Positions 46,610 through 56,848 are shown, counted from the stretch's first letter. The stretch: 64,000 nt of DNA from Hanstruepera flava (GCF_023634025.1 NZ_JALJCW010000001.1:586001-650000); one strand, 5' to 3'. Numbers and translations are program-made. The notes: generated by a model from the sequence alone, not told the origin.

Positions 46610-47608
46610 TTATAATTTATATTGTAAAAATGGATAATCTTCTTGCTCATAAACTGTATCGTACATGACATTCTTCTCTGGCCATGGAGATTCTTCTGCA
46701 AATTTTTCGCATTCGCTTACTAAATCTTTTACACGTTTATCTATTTTCTTTAAATCTGCTTCTGTAGCATATTTCTTTTCAAGAATAACATCTTTCACCT
46801 GTGTGATAGGGTCTATTTTTTTATACTCTTCCACCTCCTCTTTGGTTCTGTAATGTTGGGCATCACTCATAGAGTGACCACGATAACGGTAGGTTTTCAT
46901 TTCAAGGAATGTTGGCCCTTCTCCTTTTCTTGCTCTTTCCATAGCTTCGTGCATGGCTTCAGCAACTTTTACAGGATTCATACCATCAACTGGACCACAT
47001 GGCATCTCGTAACCTAAACCAAGTTTCCAAATATCAGTATGGTTGGCTGTACGTTCAACCGATGTACCCATGGCATAGCCGTTGTTCTCACAAATAAAAA
47101 CAACAGGTAGTTTCCAGTTCATGGCCATATTAAAGGTTTCATGAAGCGAACCTTGTCTTACTGCACCATCTCCCATATAGCATAAAGTCACGGCTCCTGT
47201 TTCGTGATATTTATCTCCAAAAGCCATACCAGCACCTAAAGGAATCTGCCCACCAACAATACCATGACCACCATAAAAACCATGTTCTTTAGAAAATATA
47301 TGCATCGATCCACCTAACCCCTGTGATGTCCCAGTTGCCTTACCATATAATTCTGCCATTACACGACGTGGATCAACTCCCATTCCTATGGGTTGCACAT
47401 GGTTTCTATAAGCTGTAATCATTTTATCTTTTGAAAGGTCCATAGCATGTAAAGCACCTGCTAAAACCGCCTCTTGACCATTATATAAGTGAAGAAATCC
47501 TCTCACTTTCTGCTGTATGTAAACTGCTGCAAGTTTGTCTTCAAACTTTCTCCAGAATAACATATCTTCATACCACTTCAGGTAAACTTCTTTTGTTATT
47601 TTTTGCAT
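46610..47608 (-). CDS. pdhA: Pyruvate dehydrogenase E1, alpha subunit
   Basis: E1 decarboxylates pyruvate with thiamine diphosphate. The 332 residues match the alpha subunit: YNGQEAVLAGALHAMDLSKD, RNHVQPIGMGVDPR, GSMHIFSKEHGFYGGHGIVG, the ThDP motif GDGAVRQGSLHETFNMAMNW near 150, and YRYRGHSMSDAQHYR with the phosphorylatable-loop region. The beta subunit is not in this window. It is transcribed with pdhC. A TACTTTTG box stands 28 nt upstream. Confidence 0.96.
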   Translation of the reverse strand: MQKITKEVYLKWYEDMLFWRKFEDKLAAVYIQQKVRGFLHLYNGQEAVLAGALHAMDLSKDKMITAYRNHVQPIGMGVDPRRVMAELYGKATGTSQGLGGSMHIFSKEHGFYGGHGIVGGQIPLGAGMAFGDKYHETGAVTLCYMGDGAVRQGSLHETFNMAMNWKLPVVFICENNGYAMGTSVERTANHTDIWKLGLGYEMPCGPVDGMNPVKVAEAMHEAMERARKGEGPTFLEMKTYRYRGHSMSDAQHYRTKEEVEEYKKIDPITQVKDVILEKKYATEADLKKIDKRVKDLVSECEKFAEESPWPEKNVMYDTVYEQEDYPFLQYKL

Positions 47609-47636
47609 GAGTTACGTTAATTAAATAAACGATTAA

Positions 47637-47644
47637 CAAAAGTA
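47637..47644 (-). promoter_or_regulatory. Probable pdhA-pdhC -7 element
   Basis: TACTTTTG on the minus strand matches TAnnTTTG, leader about 22 nt. No clear TTG at -33. Confidence 0.45.
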
Positions 47645-47698
47645 ACACTTTAGTTAGTAATGAAAAAACCGAAAATCGTAAAATTTATTTCGAAAACG

Positions 47699-48181
47699 TT
47701 ATAGGACGGATTTATCGAAAACTAATGGTAATAAATTAGCTAAAGATTCAGACTTAACCACTTTTCCAGTTTCACCCATAAAGTAAATTTCAATGGGTGC
47801 ATCTTGTTTTACTTCATATTCTGCTATGGCTTGTCTGCAGGCTCCGCAAGGTGGAATAGGAGAAACCGTTTGTTTAAGTTTTGAACCAGCAACAATAGCC
47901 ATTCTTAAAATTTTAACACCAGGGAATTTGGCTCCTGCATAGTAAATTGCTGTTCGTTCTGCACATAAACCAGAAGGGTAAGACGCGTTTTCTTGATTAT
48001 TGCCCGTAACAACCCCATCATTATCAAGAAGTAGGGCTGCACCTACAGAAAACTTGGAATAGGGCGCATAAGCTTTCTCCCTTGCTTTCATGGCCTGATG
48101 CATTAAATCAATTATGTTTTCAGGCAATTCATCTAAATCATCATAAACTTGTAAAACCGATTCTATTTTTACTTCTTTCAT
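47699..48181 (-). CDS. cdd: Cytidine deaminase
   Basis: It deaminates cytidine and deoxycytidine to uridine forms. The 160-residue tetrameric type has the zinc motif CAERTAIYYAG near 75 with catalytic Glu, and PPCGACRQAIAEY near 111. AYAPYSKFSVGAALL at the start of the core binds substrate. It sits between porV and pdhA in an arrangement seen in other Flavobacteriaceae, with a terminator upstream. Confidence 0.95.
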   Translation of the reverse strand: MKEVKIESVLQVYDDLDELPENIIDLMHQAMKAREKAYAPYSKFSVGAALLLDNDGVVTGNNQENASYPSGLCAERTAIYYAGAKFPGVKILRMAIVAGSKLKQTVSPIPPCGACRQAIAEYEVKQDAPIEIYFMGETGKVVKSESLANLLPLVFDKSVL

Positions 48182-48224
48182 GTATTGGGTATGATTTATT
48201 AAAAGTAAGAAACTATTTTAGACA

Positions 48225-48255
48225 AAAAAACTATTGCGATAGGCAATAGTTTTTT
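48225..48255 (-). terminator. Terminator after porV
   Basis: AAAAAACTATTGC (48225-48237) pairs perfectly with GCAATAGTTTTTT (48243-48255) around 5 nt. It lies between porV and cdd. Confidence 0.85.
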
Positions 48256-48273
48256 GTTGATTTTATAAATTTC

Positions 48274-49512
48274 CTAGTACTCGACATAAGCACCTCTATC
48301 TATATTAAATGATAGAGAGAATCGCAAGGTGTTCTCCAAAGGATTCTGTACACTTGATGATGAAAACAGGTAGGATAGGTCAATACCTATTATATTGTAC
48401 TTAAATCCTGCACCAATGGCAAAGAATTGTCTTGCTCCCTTTTCTTCCGATTCGTGAAAGTAACCTAATCGTAAAGCAAAGGCGTCGTTATAAACATATT
48501 CAGCCCCTAGAGCCCAAGTCCATTCTTTCATTTCTTCACTAAATCCTCCTGGCGCATCACCAAACGATTGGAACATGCCTTTAAAAAATCCAACATCAGG
48601 ATCTTTACCATCAATAATAACATCTGTTTGAACAACGTCTCCCAATTCATCTTCTTCTGGATCATATTGTCCATTACCATTATTATCTATGTATTCATAC
48701 TCGGTTCCATAAACAGGAGGTGTAGGCACCAATAATTTAGTTACCTCTCCTGTTACAGATACTTTATTATAATTATCCAATATAAAATCAAAGCCAGCTC
48801 CCAATCTTAAGGTTGTTGGTTGAAAATTTTCTTGTCCACCTTCATCATATTTAAATTTTGGACCAATGTTTTGAATAGCGAATGCCAAACGTGTTCTACC
48901 GTTAAAACTATTATACGCTGTTTCTTCGCTTTGATAATATCCAGAAACATCCACACCAAATGTATTTGCTGCTTGCGCATTAGCATCTACTTGTTGGATT
49001 TTTAAATCAGACCGCGAATAGCGCATGGCAACAGACATGGCAAATTGTTCACTTAATTTTAAAGCATAAGATGCGTCAATAGAAAGTTCATTAGGCTTAA
49101 CAACCAATGGTTGCGAATTTTCATCTTGAACCAGTTCTATTTCACCTAAACCAAAATATTTAAAACTCGCAGCAAATGCAGAACGGTCATTTATTCTGTT
49201 AAAATAAGATAAATAACCTAGCGAAATATCGTTTACAATTTTTGTTAAATACGGCGTATAACTTACACCAAATCCTTGTTTTGCTTCTGAAAAAGCGTAT
49301 TTAGATGAGTTCCAGTTTTGTGAAAATACATCTACAGACGTCGCTACACCCATATCTCCCATCGCAGCTCCTCTAGCTTCTGGTGCAACTAATAAAAAAG
49401 GCATACCAGTTGTAATTACTCTTGAATCTGGTTCGTCTGGCAACACAACGGTTTGCGCGAAAATTTGATTTGCAAAAACAACTGCAAATAGTATTAAAAT
49501 CTTATTTTTCAT
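48274..49512 (-). CDS. porV: Type IX secretion outer-membrane shuttle PorV
   Basis: PorV (LptO) is the beta-barrel that collects type IX secretion cargo at the translocon and hands it to PorU. The 412 residues have a signal peptide (ILILFAVVFANQIFAQ) and the family segments VITTGMPFLLVAPEARGAAM, GDMGVATSVDVFSQNWNSSK and VSYTPYLTKIVNDISLGYLS. A FadL-like barrel follows with the late LRLGYFHESEEKGARQFFA. It lies 33 bp after porU and also has its own good promoter. Confidence 0.93.
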   Translation of the reverse strand: MKNKILILFAVVFANQIFAQTVVLPDEPDSRVITTGMPFLLVAPEARGAAMGDMGVATSVDVFSQNWNSSKYAFSEAKQGFGVSYTPYLTKIVNDISLGYLSYFNRINDRSAFAASFKYFGLGEIELVQDENSQPLVVKPNELSIDASYALKLSEQFAMSVAMRYSRSDLKIQQVDANAQAANTFGVDVSGYYQSEETAYNSFNGRTRLAFAIQNIGPKFKYDEGGQENFQPTTLRLGAGFDFILDNYNKVSVTGEVTKLLVPTPPVYGTEYEYIDNNGNGQYDPEEDELGDVVQTDVIIDGKDPDVGFFKGMFQSFGDAPGGFSEEMKEWTWALGAEYVYNDAFALRLGYFHESEEKGARQFFAIGAGFKYNIIGIDLSYLFSSSSVQNPLENTLRFSLSFNIDRGAYVEY

Positions 49513-49529
49513 GAATTGAATTTATTTAA

Positions 49530-49559
49530 CAAATATAAATTATTATTATAGTATTACAA
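49530..49559 (-). promoter_or_regulatory. Probable porV promoter
   Basis: Minus strand: TTG (49557-49559), 19-nt spacer, TATATTTG (49530-49537). It overlaps the porU stop region, giving porV a start site of its own with a leader of about 12 nt. Confidence 0.62.
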
Positions 49560-52500
49560 GTTTCTCAATAACTTCGACAGTTTTATTTAAAGTATTTGAC
49601 CGGACTTTAAGTTTATAGACATAAACCCCTTTACCTATTTTATCTCCAAAATCATCACGTCCATCCCAAACAATATCTCTTGATAAAGCCGAAGCACCTT
49701 TCCCGCAACATTCTGTTGTATTGGTTTGTGCGTTTAATGTTCTAACCAATTTACCAGAAACGGTGAATATCTGTACAGAAACGTCTAAAGGTTCAGAACT
49801 ATTGTGATTAAACCAAAATTCTGTATAATTTACAAACGGGTTAGGGTAATTAAGCACATTGTTAATCATTAACTCCTGGTCTTCGTCATGTACAACAAAT
49901 TGAATTTCGGCAGTTGATGAGTTATTATATACATCCCATGCTTTAAGGGTCAAGGTATGTAATCCAGGCTCTAGATCACGTAAAGGATAGCTCGCTGAAC
50001 CTCTTTGATAATCGTCTAATTCAGTTTGATAATAATCGTTTAAGACATATTGATTTGTTTCATCCCCATCAATAATTGCTACAATATCATGACCTATCCC
50101 ACTGGCAGTATTGATACCGTTTTCATCCTCTAACTTCACCAATAAACTTGGTGATTCGTTAGTAATACCGCCAGAAACAAAACTTTCATCATTCATATAT
50201 AATGAAATTTGAGGCCCTGTATTATCTTCTGGGGCGTTTTGGTTTAACCCTCCAATTAATAAATCATCAATATTAGCTCCAGCTACATCAACCAATTGGT
50301 TTTCGCGTTTGGCATAAAAACTGACCCTCCCCTCTCCAACAGGTATACCTATGTCTCTAGGCACTATAAATTCAAATTCAAACACGCCATTTGTAACAGA
50401 AGCTTGTCCTCTAAAAATCACAGATCCCAAAGTTTCAAAATCCATAATAATGAGTTGGCCGTTTTCTCTAGTGCCATCGTTTCCAAGCGTCTGTCTTTCA
50501 ATTTTCTTATCATAAATAACAACAGATAAAATACCATTAAAATCTGAAATTACATTTCCTGAATCATCAACAACCTCTCCATTTAGTTTTGCTCTGCTTA
50601 ATGCCTCAATAGGATTAGTTTGTTGACTAACCGGAACATCATTAATTGCTGTTAACTTAATGTCCGGTTTTGGAAAAGCCAATTTCATTGCAGGATCGCC
50701 AATAAAAAACACTAATCGTCTTTGGCCAATACCCGAAATTGAAGGATTTGTTTTTGTGAGCCTTAATGCTTCTGCCATTGTTGGATACTCATCATCGTCA
50801 TAATCATCATCCTCACTAAACGAAAATAAATACTCTTCTAAAACAATATTAAAAGTTATTCCAACACTTACAAAAATTTGGCGTGTAGTAGTTATAAGAC
50901 CTATAGCTCCACCATCTTTATTCCAATAGGTAAATTCGCCAGCAGTTGGACGCAAAGGATTATCAAAACGTGTGTACTCGCAAGTAACTGTCACAAAACA
51001 ATTTAACTTACAAACATTATTCAAGTTTTGCGAATCTGGCTTTTCAAATATGCGTTCTTTAGCTAAACCATCTTCTCCACCATGCCCAAAATAATTTACG
51101 ACTAAAACACCAGCTTCAATTGCATTTGTCATTGCCAAAGTCACACTTGGGTAACGATCACCTCCAGCCGAAGATTCTTGCAAGTAGGCATCAGAATGTA
51201 TTTTGGTTACGTTAATAAATGGTTTTTTTTCAGCCACCAAATTTCCAATTTCATCTGTCGTTCCCTGTAAATCTTTTTCCCATGCTTCATCAACATCATC
51301 CGACACGACTAAAAAATTATTACGCCAATTGCCAAAAGAGGCCTCAACGTAATACGATTGAATTTTATCAACCAAATCTTTAGCTCGTTGTGGCGAATCT
51401 GCCAATATTCTACCAATAGCAATATCTAACTTATCCGATGTTTGCATAGAACCTTCATTCTCATCCATCATGCCATAAAAATCATCAGTTACAAACGAAC
51501 TTGTTAAATTAAAACTATCATAGGCATGCCAAGAAGGTATTATGTTAGTATTATTAGACAATCGGTTTTTGTAATCGTAAGAACCATCTCCAAAAAGGCA
51601 TAAATATTTCACTCTGTTTTCTGGGTTACTGGCATTTTGGTACACATACCTCACAAAATTTCTAATAGCGCCAATATCTTGATTACCAGTACTAAATTCG
51701 TTGTATATACTTTCTAACGCAACAACTTTTACATTTAAATTATTTTGAACACGGTTTATCTCTGCCAAACGTTCTGCTTGATTAACATAATTACTTCTGG
51801 CAATAATAAGGTAGTCTATATCTTCAAAAACACCTTGAGCATTATTAAAAATAGTCCCTTTTAAATTTTGATTACCCAACCTACTATTTGAAACAGCAAT
51901 AGGTTGATAAAACCCTGTTGATGGAACAAGGGCATACTTTTTCAAACTACCAAGTGTAGATTTAAAACTTATATTAGAGTCCGAGTCAGAATTTAATACC
52001 GTTCTAACATTATAAATATCAGTTACATCCCAAATTTCGTTTACTTGATTAGCATTAGACACATTGTATTGAGCTATTCCTGATGTACTGACAACATCCT
52101 CATTATAAAATGTATACTGACTCCCTGCATAAGTTAATGCTCTTGTTGCTTCTACAGAGATATAATCGATATAAGCCGATGCAGAAGGGTTACCGTTGTT
52201 GTCATAAGTTAGGGAAACTGTTACATTATCTGAACCCACATTAACATTTCCCTCATATATAGCTTCACTTGCCAATGTACTTGCAGTGGTGGCAGGTATT
52301 ACCAAGTTAGCAATACCATTACCGTTCAAGGCTAATTCCATAACCGATGCTACTTCAGATGTTGAAGCAACATAAGTTTTTAGCTTAACAGGTTCACTTG
52401 TTACTAAATTTGGAAATTGAAATTCGAAACTTTTGCTATTCTCAACATCAAAATTATCACCAAACCAGCGTCTGCCTACGCTAGCTAAATTATATTCGTC

Positions 52501-53415
52501 TATTTCATGAAATTGGTAATCCTGAAACGTATCGATTATCAAATCAGGATTTCCGGGCGGCTCGATTATAGGCTGTACGCGCTTTCCATTCCCAGAACTG
52601 ATATTTATATAATAATTGGTAATATCTGTGTAACAGTTAATGTTGGTATTTCGAGTTTCGTCGTAACCCCTAGGTCCTTGAGCATAAAATAAAATATAAT
52701 CGCTATCATGAAAAACACCATCATCTTCACCAACAAACCGTATGGCGTTTTCAGCAACATCATAAGGGTAAGGTTCTGAATTGGCATAAGGTATCATTCG
52801 ACCTCCATTGCCATACAACTTTATTGTTCTTGGATCTACACCGTTAACATTAACACCCAATTGCTCTAAAAAGTTTTTAGATAATTTATAAACCCCAGTT
52901 TTATCAACTTGAAAACGATACCAACTTCCAGAACTTAAAACTGAATTTGTAATATTATGCCTAAAACCTGTTCTAGTATTATTATTCGTACGATAAGAAA
53001 TACTAAATGCGGTTACTTTTTTATAGACCCCGTTTTCATTAATAATTGGAGAAAGCGTTAAAAATGCATAGCGTTTATCACGAGCTATACTATTTTCCAA
53101 CTTAACTTTTAACGACTTGGGTACAGTTTGAAGGTTTAAACTCTTTAATTCACTTTTTGTAATTGCCCCATAGCTCACATTAGTAATTTCAACAGAATTT
53201 TCATCAACTAGTTGACCAATGCTCCATTGACTAATAAATTGCAATCCTTGGGTAAGGCTATAACTAAAATTATCGGGATTAAATGCAGGAACCTTAAACG
53301 AGAACCTCTCTATAGATATAGTTTTGTCTCCTTCCCAATTTATCACAAAACTTTTTTGTTGTGAAAAACCTATAAGGTGAGTCAATATGGTTAGTAGTAG
53401 CAATTTCTTTTTCAT
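49546..53415 (-). CDS. porU: Type IX secretion sortase PorU (C25 peptidase-like)
   Basis: PorU removes the C-terminal sorting domain of type IX cargo and attaches it to the cell surface. Starting at the ATG 53413-53415 gives 1289 residues with a signal peptide (LLLLTILTHLIGFSQQ); an earlier ATG adds 8 residues and is less likely. A long beta-rich N-terminal part is followed by the gingipain-like C25 domain. The catalytic His is in VVNYFGHGGEDGLAKERIF and the catalytic Cys in CFVTVTCEYTRFDNP. The C-terminal part ends with an immunoglobulin-like and FlgD-like segment (LNYPNPFVNYTEFWF). It is divergent from gldJ. Confidence 0.94.
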   Translation of the reverse strand: MKKKLLLLTILTHLIGFSQQKSFVINWEGDKTISIERFSFKVPAFNPDNFSYSLTQGLQFISQWSIGQLVDENSVEITNVSYGAITKSELKSLNLQTVPKSLKVKLENSIARDKRYAFLTLSPIINENGVYKKVTAFSISYRTNNNTRTGFRHNITNSVLSSGSWYRFQVDKTGVYKLSKNFLEQLGVNVNGVDPRTIKLYGNGGRMIPYANSEPYPYDVAENAIRFVGEDDGVFHDSDYILFYAQGPRGYDETRNTNINCYTDITNYYINISSGNGKRVQPIIEPPGNPDLIIDTFQDYQFHEIDEYNLASVGRRWFGDNFDVENSKSFEFQFPNLVTSEPVKLKTYVASTSEVASVMELALNGNGIANLVIPATTASTLASEAIYEGNVNVGSDNVTVSLTYDNNGNPSASAYIDYISVEATRALTYAGSQYTFYNEDVVSTSGIAQYNVSNANQVNEIWDVTDIYNVRTVLNSDSDSNISFKSTLGSLKKYALVPSTGFYQPIAVSNSRLGNQNLKGTIFNNAQGVFEDIDYLIIARSNYVNQAERLAEINRVQNNLNVKVVALESIYNEFSTGNQDIGAIRNFVRYVYQNASNPENRVKYLCLFGDGSYDYKNRLSNNTNIIPSWHAYDSFNLTSSFVTDDFYGMMDENEGSMQTSDKLDIAIGRILADSPQRAKDLVDKIQSYYVEASFGNWRNNFLVVSDDVDEAWEKDLQGTTDEIGNLVAEKKPFINVTKIHSDAYLQESSAGGDRYPSVTLAMTNAIEAGVLVVNYFGHGGEDGLAKERIFEKPDSQNLNNVCKLNCFVTVTCEYTRFDNPLRPTAGEFTYWNKDGGAIGLITTTRQIFVSVGITFNIVLEEYLFSFSEDDDYDDDEYPTMAEALRLTKTNPSISGIGQRRLVFFIGDPAMKLAFPKPDIKLTAINDVPVSQQTNPIEALSRAKLNGEVVDDSGNVISDFNGILSVVIYDKKIERQTLGNDGTRENGQLIIMDFETLGSVIFRGQASVTNGVFEFEFIVPRDIGIPVGEGRVSFYAKRENQLVDVAGANIDDLLIGGLNQNAPEDNTGPQISLYMNDESFVSGGITNESPSLLVKLEDENGINTASGIGHDIVAIIDGDETNQYVLNDYYQTELDDYQRGSASYPLRDLEPGLHTLTLKAWDVYNNSSTAEIQFVVHDEDQELMINNVLNYPNPFVNYTEFWFNHNSSEPLDVSVQIFTVSGKLVRTLNAQTNTTECCGKGASALSRDIVWDGRDDFGDKIGKGVYVYKLKVRSNTLNKTVEVIEKLVIL

Positions 53416-53684
53416 CACACAAATAACGTGAATTAACACTACTTATTATTTGAAAATAAACAAATTTCAAAAAACAAGATTATTCAACAATAATAAATGA
53501 CAAAAATAGACGTTATGATGTGAGAAAACAACAATAAAAACGTCAAAAATCATCGGTGTAATGCCTAATAAATAGGATGAAATGCATATTTTTTTAGCTA
53601 AAAATTGATTTTTTGCTTGTATTATTAGGTATAATTCTTATATTGCGTCACCAAAATAATAATGGCTTACTTAAACGTATGGAT

Positions 53685-55370
53685 ATGAAAAATGTATTAA
53701 CAATAAGGGTATTGTTAGTTTTAGCTATCGCTAGCACTATGGTTGGTTGTAAAAGATCATCCAGTTCAAACAGCTCCAGAGCTACAGGTTGGGACATCAA
53801 CTCAAGAGATGGTGGATTCCAATACAATACTTCCTTCAAAGGTCAAGAAGCAGGTCCTGGTCTTGTTTTTGTAGAAGGAGGAACCTTCACAATGGGAAAA
53901 GTTCAAGACGATGTTATGCATGATTGGAACAACACACCCAATCAGCAACACGTTCAATCATTCTATATGGATGAAACTGAGGTAACCAATTTAATGTATC
54001 TAGAATATTTAGATTGGATTAAGCGTGTTTACCCACCAACTGATGAAAACTACAGAGCCATATATAATGGCGCTTTGCCTGATACATTGGTTTGGAGAGA
54101 CCGTTTAGGTTTCAACGAAGTTATGACTGAAAACTATTTGCGTCACCCAGGTTATGCAGAATATCCTGTTGTTGGTGTAAGTTGGATTCAAGCTGTAGAA
54201 TTTGCCAACTGGCGTTCAGACCGTGTTAACGAAGCTAAATTAGAAGATGCTGGTTACATAGCTAGAGATGCCAAATTAAATTCGGTTTCTGCTGACGCTA
54301 CTTTCAATACTGATACTTATATTAATGCACCATCACAAGTTTATGGTGGTAATGATAGTATTACTAGTCCAGCAAACACTCGTAGAAGAGTTCAAACTAC
54401 TGCTGCAGGCGATACAATTAATGTACATGCAACTAGAGAAACGGGGTTGATTTCGCCTAAATATAGACTACCAACCGAAGCTGAATGGGAATATGCTGCT
54501 TTAGGACTAACATCATTAAGAAGTTATAATGTTTATAGAGGTCGTAAAAAATATCCATGGGATGGTCAATACACACGTTCTGGTAAACGTAAAGTTCGTG
54601 GTGATCAATTAGCCAACTTTAAGCAAGGTAAAGGTGATTATGGTGGTATAGCAGGATGGTCTGATGATGGTGCCGATATTACAAACCAAGTAAAATCTTA
54701 TGAACCTAATGATTATGGTTTATATGATATGGCTGGTAACGTTGCCGAATGGGTAGCTGATGTTTATAGACCTATTGTAGATGATGAATTTACTGACTTT
54801 AACTACTACCGTGGTAATGTGTATACAAAAAATGCCATTAATGAAGATGGTACTGTAAAAATAGTAACTACTGAAGATATTGTTTTTGATACCCTACCAA
54901 ACGGAAAAGTAATTGCTAGAAACTTACCTGGAGAAATTCACCAAGTACCTGTTGATGAAAACGAAACATACTTGAGAATGAACTTTGACACTAGTGACAA
55001 TAGAAACTTTAGAGATGGTGACAAGCGTTCTTCTAGACAATACAGAGATAACTTTAATGAAGATGAAGACGGTGAAGTGGTAGATGGATCACATACACGT
55101 AAAATGTATAACTCTCCAAAGCACAATGTAGAAGTTGATTCTTCTGGGCAGTTAATTCGTGAGTACGACCAATCTGATAAACGTACTTCCTTAATCAACG
55201 ATGAAGTTCGTGTTTACAAAGGAGGCTCTTGGAAAGATAGAGAGTATTGGTTAGACCCAGCTACACGTCGTTATTTCCCACAGGATATGGCTACAGATTA
55301 TATTGGATTTAGATGCGCCATGTCGCGTGTAGGCTCTAAATCTGAAAAGAAAAACAAAACAAAAAATTAA
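53685..55370 (+). CDS. gldJ: Gliding motility lipoprotein GldJ
   Basis: GldJ is an outer-membrane lipoprotein needed for gliding and for stability of the type IX motor. The ATG at 53685 gives 561 residues with a lipoprotein signal (VLLVLAIASTMVGC, Cys at about 22); ATG 53679 would add two residues. The rest is a formylglycine-generating-enzyme-like (FGE-sulfatase) domain: GPGLVFVEGGTFTMG, YMDETEVTNLMYLEYLDW, YRLPTEAEWEYAALG, YGLYDMAGNVAEWVADVY, GGSWKDREYWLDPATRRYF. The 269-bp gap to porU is AT-rich with no other gene. A hairpin terminator follows. Confidence 0.94.
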   Translation: MKNVLTIRVLLVLAIASTMVGCKRSSSSNSSRATGWDINSRDGGFQYNTSFKGQEAGPGLVFVEGGTFTMGKVQDDVMHDWNNTPNQQHVQSFYMDETEVTNLMYLEYLDWIKRVYPPTDENYRAIYNGALPDTLVWRDRLGFNEVMTENYLRHPGYAEYPVVGVSWIQAVEFANWRSDRVNEAKLEDAGYIARDAKLNSVSADATFNTDTYINAPSQVYGGNDSITSPANTRRRVQTTAAGDTINVHATRETGLISPKYRLPTEAEWEYAALGLTSLRSYNVYRGRKKYPWDGQYTRSGKRKVRGDQLANFKQGKGDYGGIAGWSDDGADITNQVKSYEPNDYGLYDMAGNVAEWVADVYRPIVDDEFTDFNYYRGNVYTKNAINEDGTVKIVTTEDIVFDTLPNGKVIARNLPGEIHQVPVDENETYLRMNFDTSDNRNFRDGDKRSSRQYRDNFNEDEDGEVVDGSHTRKMYNSPKHNVEVDSSGQLIREYDQSDKRTSLINDEVRVYKGGSWKDREYWLDPATRRYFPQDMATDYIGFRCAMSRVGSKSEKKNKTKN

Positions 55371-55392
55371 GATTTTGTTCTAAAATATTTTG

Positions 55393-55420
55393 AAAAGTCC
55401 TGACTGTCGTCAGGACTTTT
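55393..55420 (+). terminator. Terminator after gldJ
   Basis: AAAAGTCCTGAC (55393-55404) pairs perfectly with GTCAGGACTTTT (55409-55420), then more T. Strong intrinsic terminator. Confidence 0.9.
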
Positions 55421-55436
55421 TTTATACTTTTAATCT

Positions 55437-56729
55437 ATGACGATACAAGATATTCACAAGCTTTTTTTAGACTGTAAAAACATTTCAACTGACACTAGAA
55501 AAATTACAAAGGGTGATATGTTTTTTGCTCTTAAGGGTGAAAAATTCAACGGAAACAAATTTGCAGACGAGGCCTTAAAGCTAGGGGCTAAATACGTAAT
55601 AATAGATGAACACACCTACAAAATTAGTGACCAAACCATTTTAGTAGATAATGTTTTAAAAACATTGCAAGAACTAGCTACTTACCACAGAAACTATATT
55701 GGCATTAAAATTATTGCCCTTACTGGCAGTAATGGAAAAACCACAACCAAAGAGCTTATTAATGCAGTACTATCTAAAAAATACAATACCGTAGCTACTA
55801 AAGGCAATTTGAATAACCATATTGGTGTGCCATTAACTCTGCTTTCTATGACCAAACATACTGAATTAGGCATTGTTGAAATGGGTGCTAACCATAAAAA
55901 AGAGATTGGTTTTTTATGCCATATTGCTCTACCAGATTATGGGTACATAACTAATTTTGGAAAAGCCCATTTAGAGGGGTTTGGCGGTGTAGAAGGTGTT
56001 ATAGAAGGGAAATCAGAAATGTACACTCATCTAATAAAATATAATAAAACTATTTTTGTAAATACTGATGATTCTATTCAATTCGAAAAAACGAAAAATG
56101 CTAAAACAATAAAATTTGGCACATCTTCAGGTTCGGACGTAATAACCATTAGCTTACAAAATTATGAATCATATGTTAGAGTTGCCTACAAAAACCAACA
56201 AATCCAATCTCAATTAATTGGTGATTACAATTTTGGAAATATTGCTGCAGCAATAGCAATTGGTGATTATTTTAAAGTTTCTCCAGAAAATATTAAACAA
56301 GCTATTGAAAACTACACTCCAAACAACAACCGATCGCAGATAATAATCAAAGGGACTAATAAAATTATTTTAGATGCCTATAATGCGAATCCAACTAGCA
56401 TGGAAGCCGCTTTAATAAACTTCAACAAACAAAAAGCTAAACACAAGATAGTCTTTCTTGGTGATATGTTTGAATTGGGTAAAAGCTCTCAATTGGAACA
56501 TCAACGTATTGTTACTCGAGTTCAAAGTATGCCTTTTACTCAAAAATATTTTATTGGAGAAAATTTCTATTTATGTAAAAACAATGTAGAAAGTAATCTG
56601 TTTTTTAAATCATTTAGTGATTTTAAAGAGTATTACCCGCAATTAGAAATAAAAAATAGTTTGCTACTTATAAAAGGTTCAAGAGGTATGGCTTTAGAAA
56701 GAATATTGGATTTACTTGTCAATGAATAA
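55437..56729 (+). CDS. murF: UDP-MurNAc-tripeptide-D-Ala-D-Ala ligase
   Basis: MurF adds D-Ala-D-Ala to the peptidoglycan precursor. The 430 residues have the N-terminal UDP-binding domain (ISTDTRKITKGDMFFALKGE), the ATP loop LTGSNGKTTTKELINAVL near 100, GIVEMGANHKKEIGFLCHIA, YGYITNFGKAHLEGFGG with the usual Lys-modification region, and the C-terminal domain with DAYNANPTSMEAAL. It stands alone after gldJ and ends at a bidirectional terminator shared with the tRNAs. Confidence 0.95.
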   Translation: MTIQDIHKLFLDCKNISTDTRKITKGDMFFALKGEKFNGNKFADEALKLGAKYVIIDEHTYKISDQTILVDNVLKTLQELATYHRNYIGIKIIALTGSNGKTTTKELINAVLSKKYNTVATKGNLNNHIGVPLTLLSMTKHTELGIVEMGANHKKEIGFLCHIALPDYGYITNFGKAHLEGFGGVEGVIEGKSEMYTHLIKYNKTIFVNTDDSIQFEKTKNAKTIKFGTSSGSDVITISLQNYESYVRVAYKNQQIQSQLIGDYNFGNIAAAIAIGDYFKVSPENIKQAIENYTPNNNRSQIIIKGTNKIILDAYNANPTSMEAALINFNKQKAKHKIVFLGDMFELGKSSQLEHQRIVTRVQSMPFTQKYFIGENFYLCKNNVESNLFFKSFSDFKEYYPQLEIKNSLLLIKGSRGMALERILDLLVNE

Positions 56730-56731
56730 AA

Positions 56732-56764
56732 ACTAAAAAATCTGCTATATGCAGATTTTTTAGT
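56732..56764. terminator. Bidirectional terminator between murF and the valine tRNAs
   Basis: ACTAAAAAATCTGC (56732-56745) pairs perfectly with 56751-56764 around 5 nt. It touches the 3' end of the first tRNA. Confidence 0.88.
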
Positions 56765-56838
56765 GGGTCATACTGGATTCGAACCAGTGACTTCTACCCT
56801 GTCAAGGTAACACTCTGAACCAACTGAGTTAATGACCC
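56765..56838 (-). tRNA. tRNA-Val (anticodon GAC)
   Basis: 74 nt on the minus strand: acceptor GGGTCAT / ATGACCC, D-arm CTCAGTTGGTTCAGAG, anticodon arm TTACC-TTGACAG-GGTAG with GAC at the anticodon, and T-arm ACTGGTTCGAATCCAGT. CCA is not encoded. It resembles the anticodon arm of E. coli tRNA-Val(GAC). Confidence 0.92.
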
Positions 56839-56848
56839 AAAAATAAAA

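Noticed and set aside
56735..56760. Hairpin after murF as part of a tRNA-linked regulatory RNA
   Set aside because: It is a simple perfect stem with T-runs on both strands between convergent units, which is fully explained as a bidirectional terminator.
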